Shown here: positions 63,091-64,000 of the stretch, piece after piece
Layout: every line of letters starts with the position of its first letter
Position numbering within the stretch: position 1 is the stretch's first letter
Source: JBGSYJ01 sp041748075
Lineage (GTDB): Bacteria > Acidobacteriota > Thermoanaerobaculia > Gp7-AA8
Direction of reading: 5' to 3'
Assembly (NCBI GenBank): GCA_041748075.1
Contig: JBGTDX010000116.1
Location: forward strand, 62,001 to 126,000
DNA length: 64,000 bases
Notes under the pieces: model-generated
The model's database searches: none
What the model was told of the DNA's origin: nothing
What the model saw: the letters and a program-made list of their open reading frames with translations, nothing else
Program-made: the position numbers and the translations under genes

Positions 63091-64000
63091 TCACAGAATG
63101 AACAGCGTCGCGAGGCCGAGGAACAGGCCCATGCTGACGACGTCCGTGGCCGTCGTCAGGAAGATGCTCGACGCGGTTGCGGGGTCGGCGCCGAGTTTGC
63201 GGAGGATCAGAGGAATGAGTGCGCCGGCAATTCCGCTGATCACGCAGCTTCCGATCATAGCCGCAAAGACGATCAGTCCAAGACCGATTGCCGCCGGGTT
63301 GTCCTGCATCCTCGCGACGATGTACATGCCGATGCCGGCCGAGACTCCGACGAGCGCGCCATTGAGCAACCCGAGAAGGCCTTCTTTCATGACGAGTGCC
63401 TTCTCCTTTCCGGGTGCGAGCTCTCCCAGAGTCATTCCGCGCAGCGCGACCGCGAGGGCCTGGCATCCGGTGTTTCCCGATTGACCGGCCAGGACGGGGA
63501 GAAAGACCGCCAGCACGACGATCTGATCGATGGTGTCCTGAAACAGACCGACGACCGCGGCTGCGGTGAATGCGGTGAGCAGGTTGAGCTGGAGCCATGG
63601 ATGTCTGAACTTGAGGCTTCGGGGCCAGGGTGTGGAGAGCCTCTCTTCCTTGTCGACACCGACCATCCGTCCGGGCTGGGCGCTGATCTCGAACGCCTGC
63701 TCTTCGAACATGGCCTGCCCGCGCACCAGACCGACCAGCCGCCCGTCTTCTTCGCAAACTGGGTAGACGGGGAAGTGGCGATTCAAGACGAGCTTCATCG
63801 CGTCGGGCAGCGGCATGTCGGGCTCGAGGTAGAACGGGTCGGCGAGCATCACGTCCCGCAGTTTCGAAGAATCATCCGAGAGAAGCAGATCACGCATGGT
63901 GATGATGCCCAAAAGCTTCCCCGAGGGGTCGGTTACGAAGGCGTAGGTGACGAACGTCGTTCGAACGAGATCCCGGATCTCTTCGACCGTTTCGCCGACA
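63091..64000 (-). CDS. mgtE: MgtE-family Mg2+ transporter, partial
   Basis: The frame enters from beyond the right edge, so the N-terminal MgtE_N domain and first part are missing. Visible, about 300 residues: the CBS-domain pair (FVTDPSGKLLGIITMRDLLL; FPVYPVCEEDGRLVGLV) and the five-helix transport domain with FLPVLAGQSGNTGCQALAV and the PDEG-type conserved Asp near the end (TATDVVSMGLFLGLATLFIL). CBS domains sense Mg2+ and gate the channel. Confidence 0.9.
   Translation of the reverse strand, partial: VGETVEEIRDLVRTTFVTYAFVTDPSGKLLGIITMRDLLLSDDSSKLRDVMLADPFYLEPDMPLPDAMKLVLNRHFPVYPVCEEDGRLVGLVRGQAMFEEQAFEISAQPGRMVGVDKEERLSTPWPRSLKFRHPWLQLNLLTAFTAAAVVGLFQDTIDQIVVLAVFLPVLAGQSGNTGCQALAVALRGMTLGELAPGKEKALVMKEGLLGLLNGALVGVSAGIGMYIVARMQDNPAAIGLGLIVFAAMIGSCVISGIAGALIPLILRKLGADPATASSIFLTTATDVVSMGLFLGLATLFIL

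Overview
The window is GC-rich chromosomal DNA from a Gram-negative bacterium: it has many lipoprotein signals, an RND pump, an outer-membrane-type protein and Tat-like and Rieske redox proteins. The mix of S9, M1 and M28 exported peptidases, a YfcC carrier, HPERSEG-type intergenic palindromes and lipoprotein hydrolases resembles soil or sediment Acidobacteriota (Thermoanaerobaculia/Vicinamibacteria-like). That placement is an inference from gene content; no rRNA, tRNA, phage, insertion sequence or CRISPR array was seen.

Region 1 (1-14.4 kb) is the most distinctive. After an NmrA-like gene tail and a PMT/ArnT-like glycosyltransferase comes a Crp/Fnr-family regulator. Divergent to it is a tight six-gene operon: NarI-like cytochrome b with a Cys-rich tail, Nas/Nap-type molybdopterin oxidoreductase, four-cluster Fe-S protein, membrane-anchored Rieske protein, 74-residue membrane protein and NarK-like MFS transporter. 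A RIC/ScdA-type di-iron protein and a second hemerythrin-like protein follow, and a di-iron metallo-beta-lactamase protein lies 2 kb further on. The same perfect palindrome core, ATGAC-N4-GTCAT (an Fnr-type spacing and shape), occurs at 4225-4240 before the reductase operon and at 10426-10441 before the RIC operon. Each is followed at the same distance by a -10-like hexamer. I read this as one regulon for nitrate reduction plus nitric oxide/nitrosative defence, run by the adjacent regulator.

Region 2 (14.4-38.2 kb) is accessory and housekeeping: FkbM methyltransferase, APC permease, YceI, a lipoprotein hydrolase, outer-membrane-like protein, secreted cupredoxin protein, DUF1028 protein, an RND adaptor/pump pair, a bifunctional sugar-phosphate aldolase/dehydrogenase, sterol-desaturase-like protein, GH15 enzyme, response regulator, DUF1223 protein, PqqB-like hydrolase and an S9 peptidase. 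Two decayed genes lie here: an S9 lipoprotein reduced to its ends, and a frameshifted pirin tail.

Region 3 (38.2-46 kb) is a complete overlapping Mrp/Mnh Na+/H+ antiporter operon (A-G), then HtpX protease and a decayed metal-dependent hydrolase. Region 4 (46-64 kb) has M1 aminopeptidase, YfcC carrier, MsrA, FabH-like ketoacyl synthase, DUF2007 protein, M28 peptidase, diacylglycerol-kinase-like protein, SurE, oligopeptidase B, SGNH hydrolase, GNAT protein, lipoprotein, GlnS and a partial MgtE.

Several families of intergenic palindromes recur. One ~195-bp element is present twice in opposite orientation, 37 kb apart, and one palindrome has been absorbed into a reading frame. Two genes (the cytochrome b and mrpG) appear to start with CTG behind strong Shine-Dalgarno sequences.
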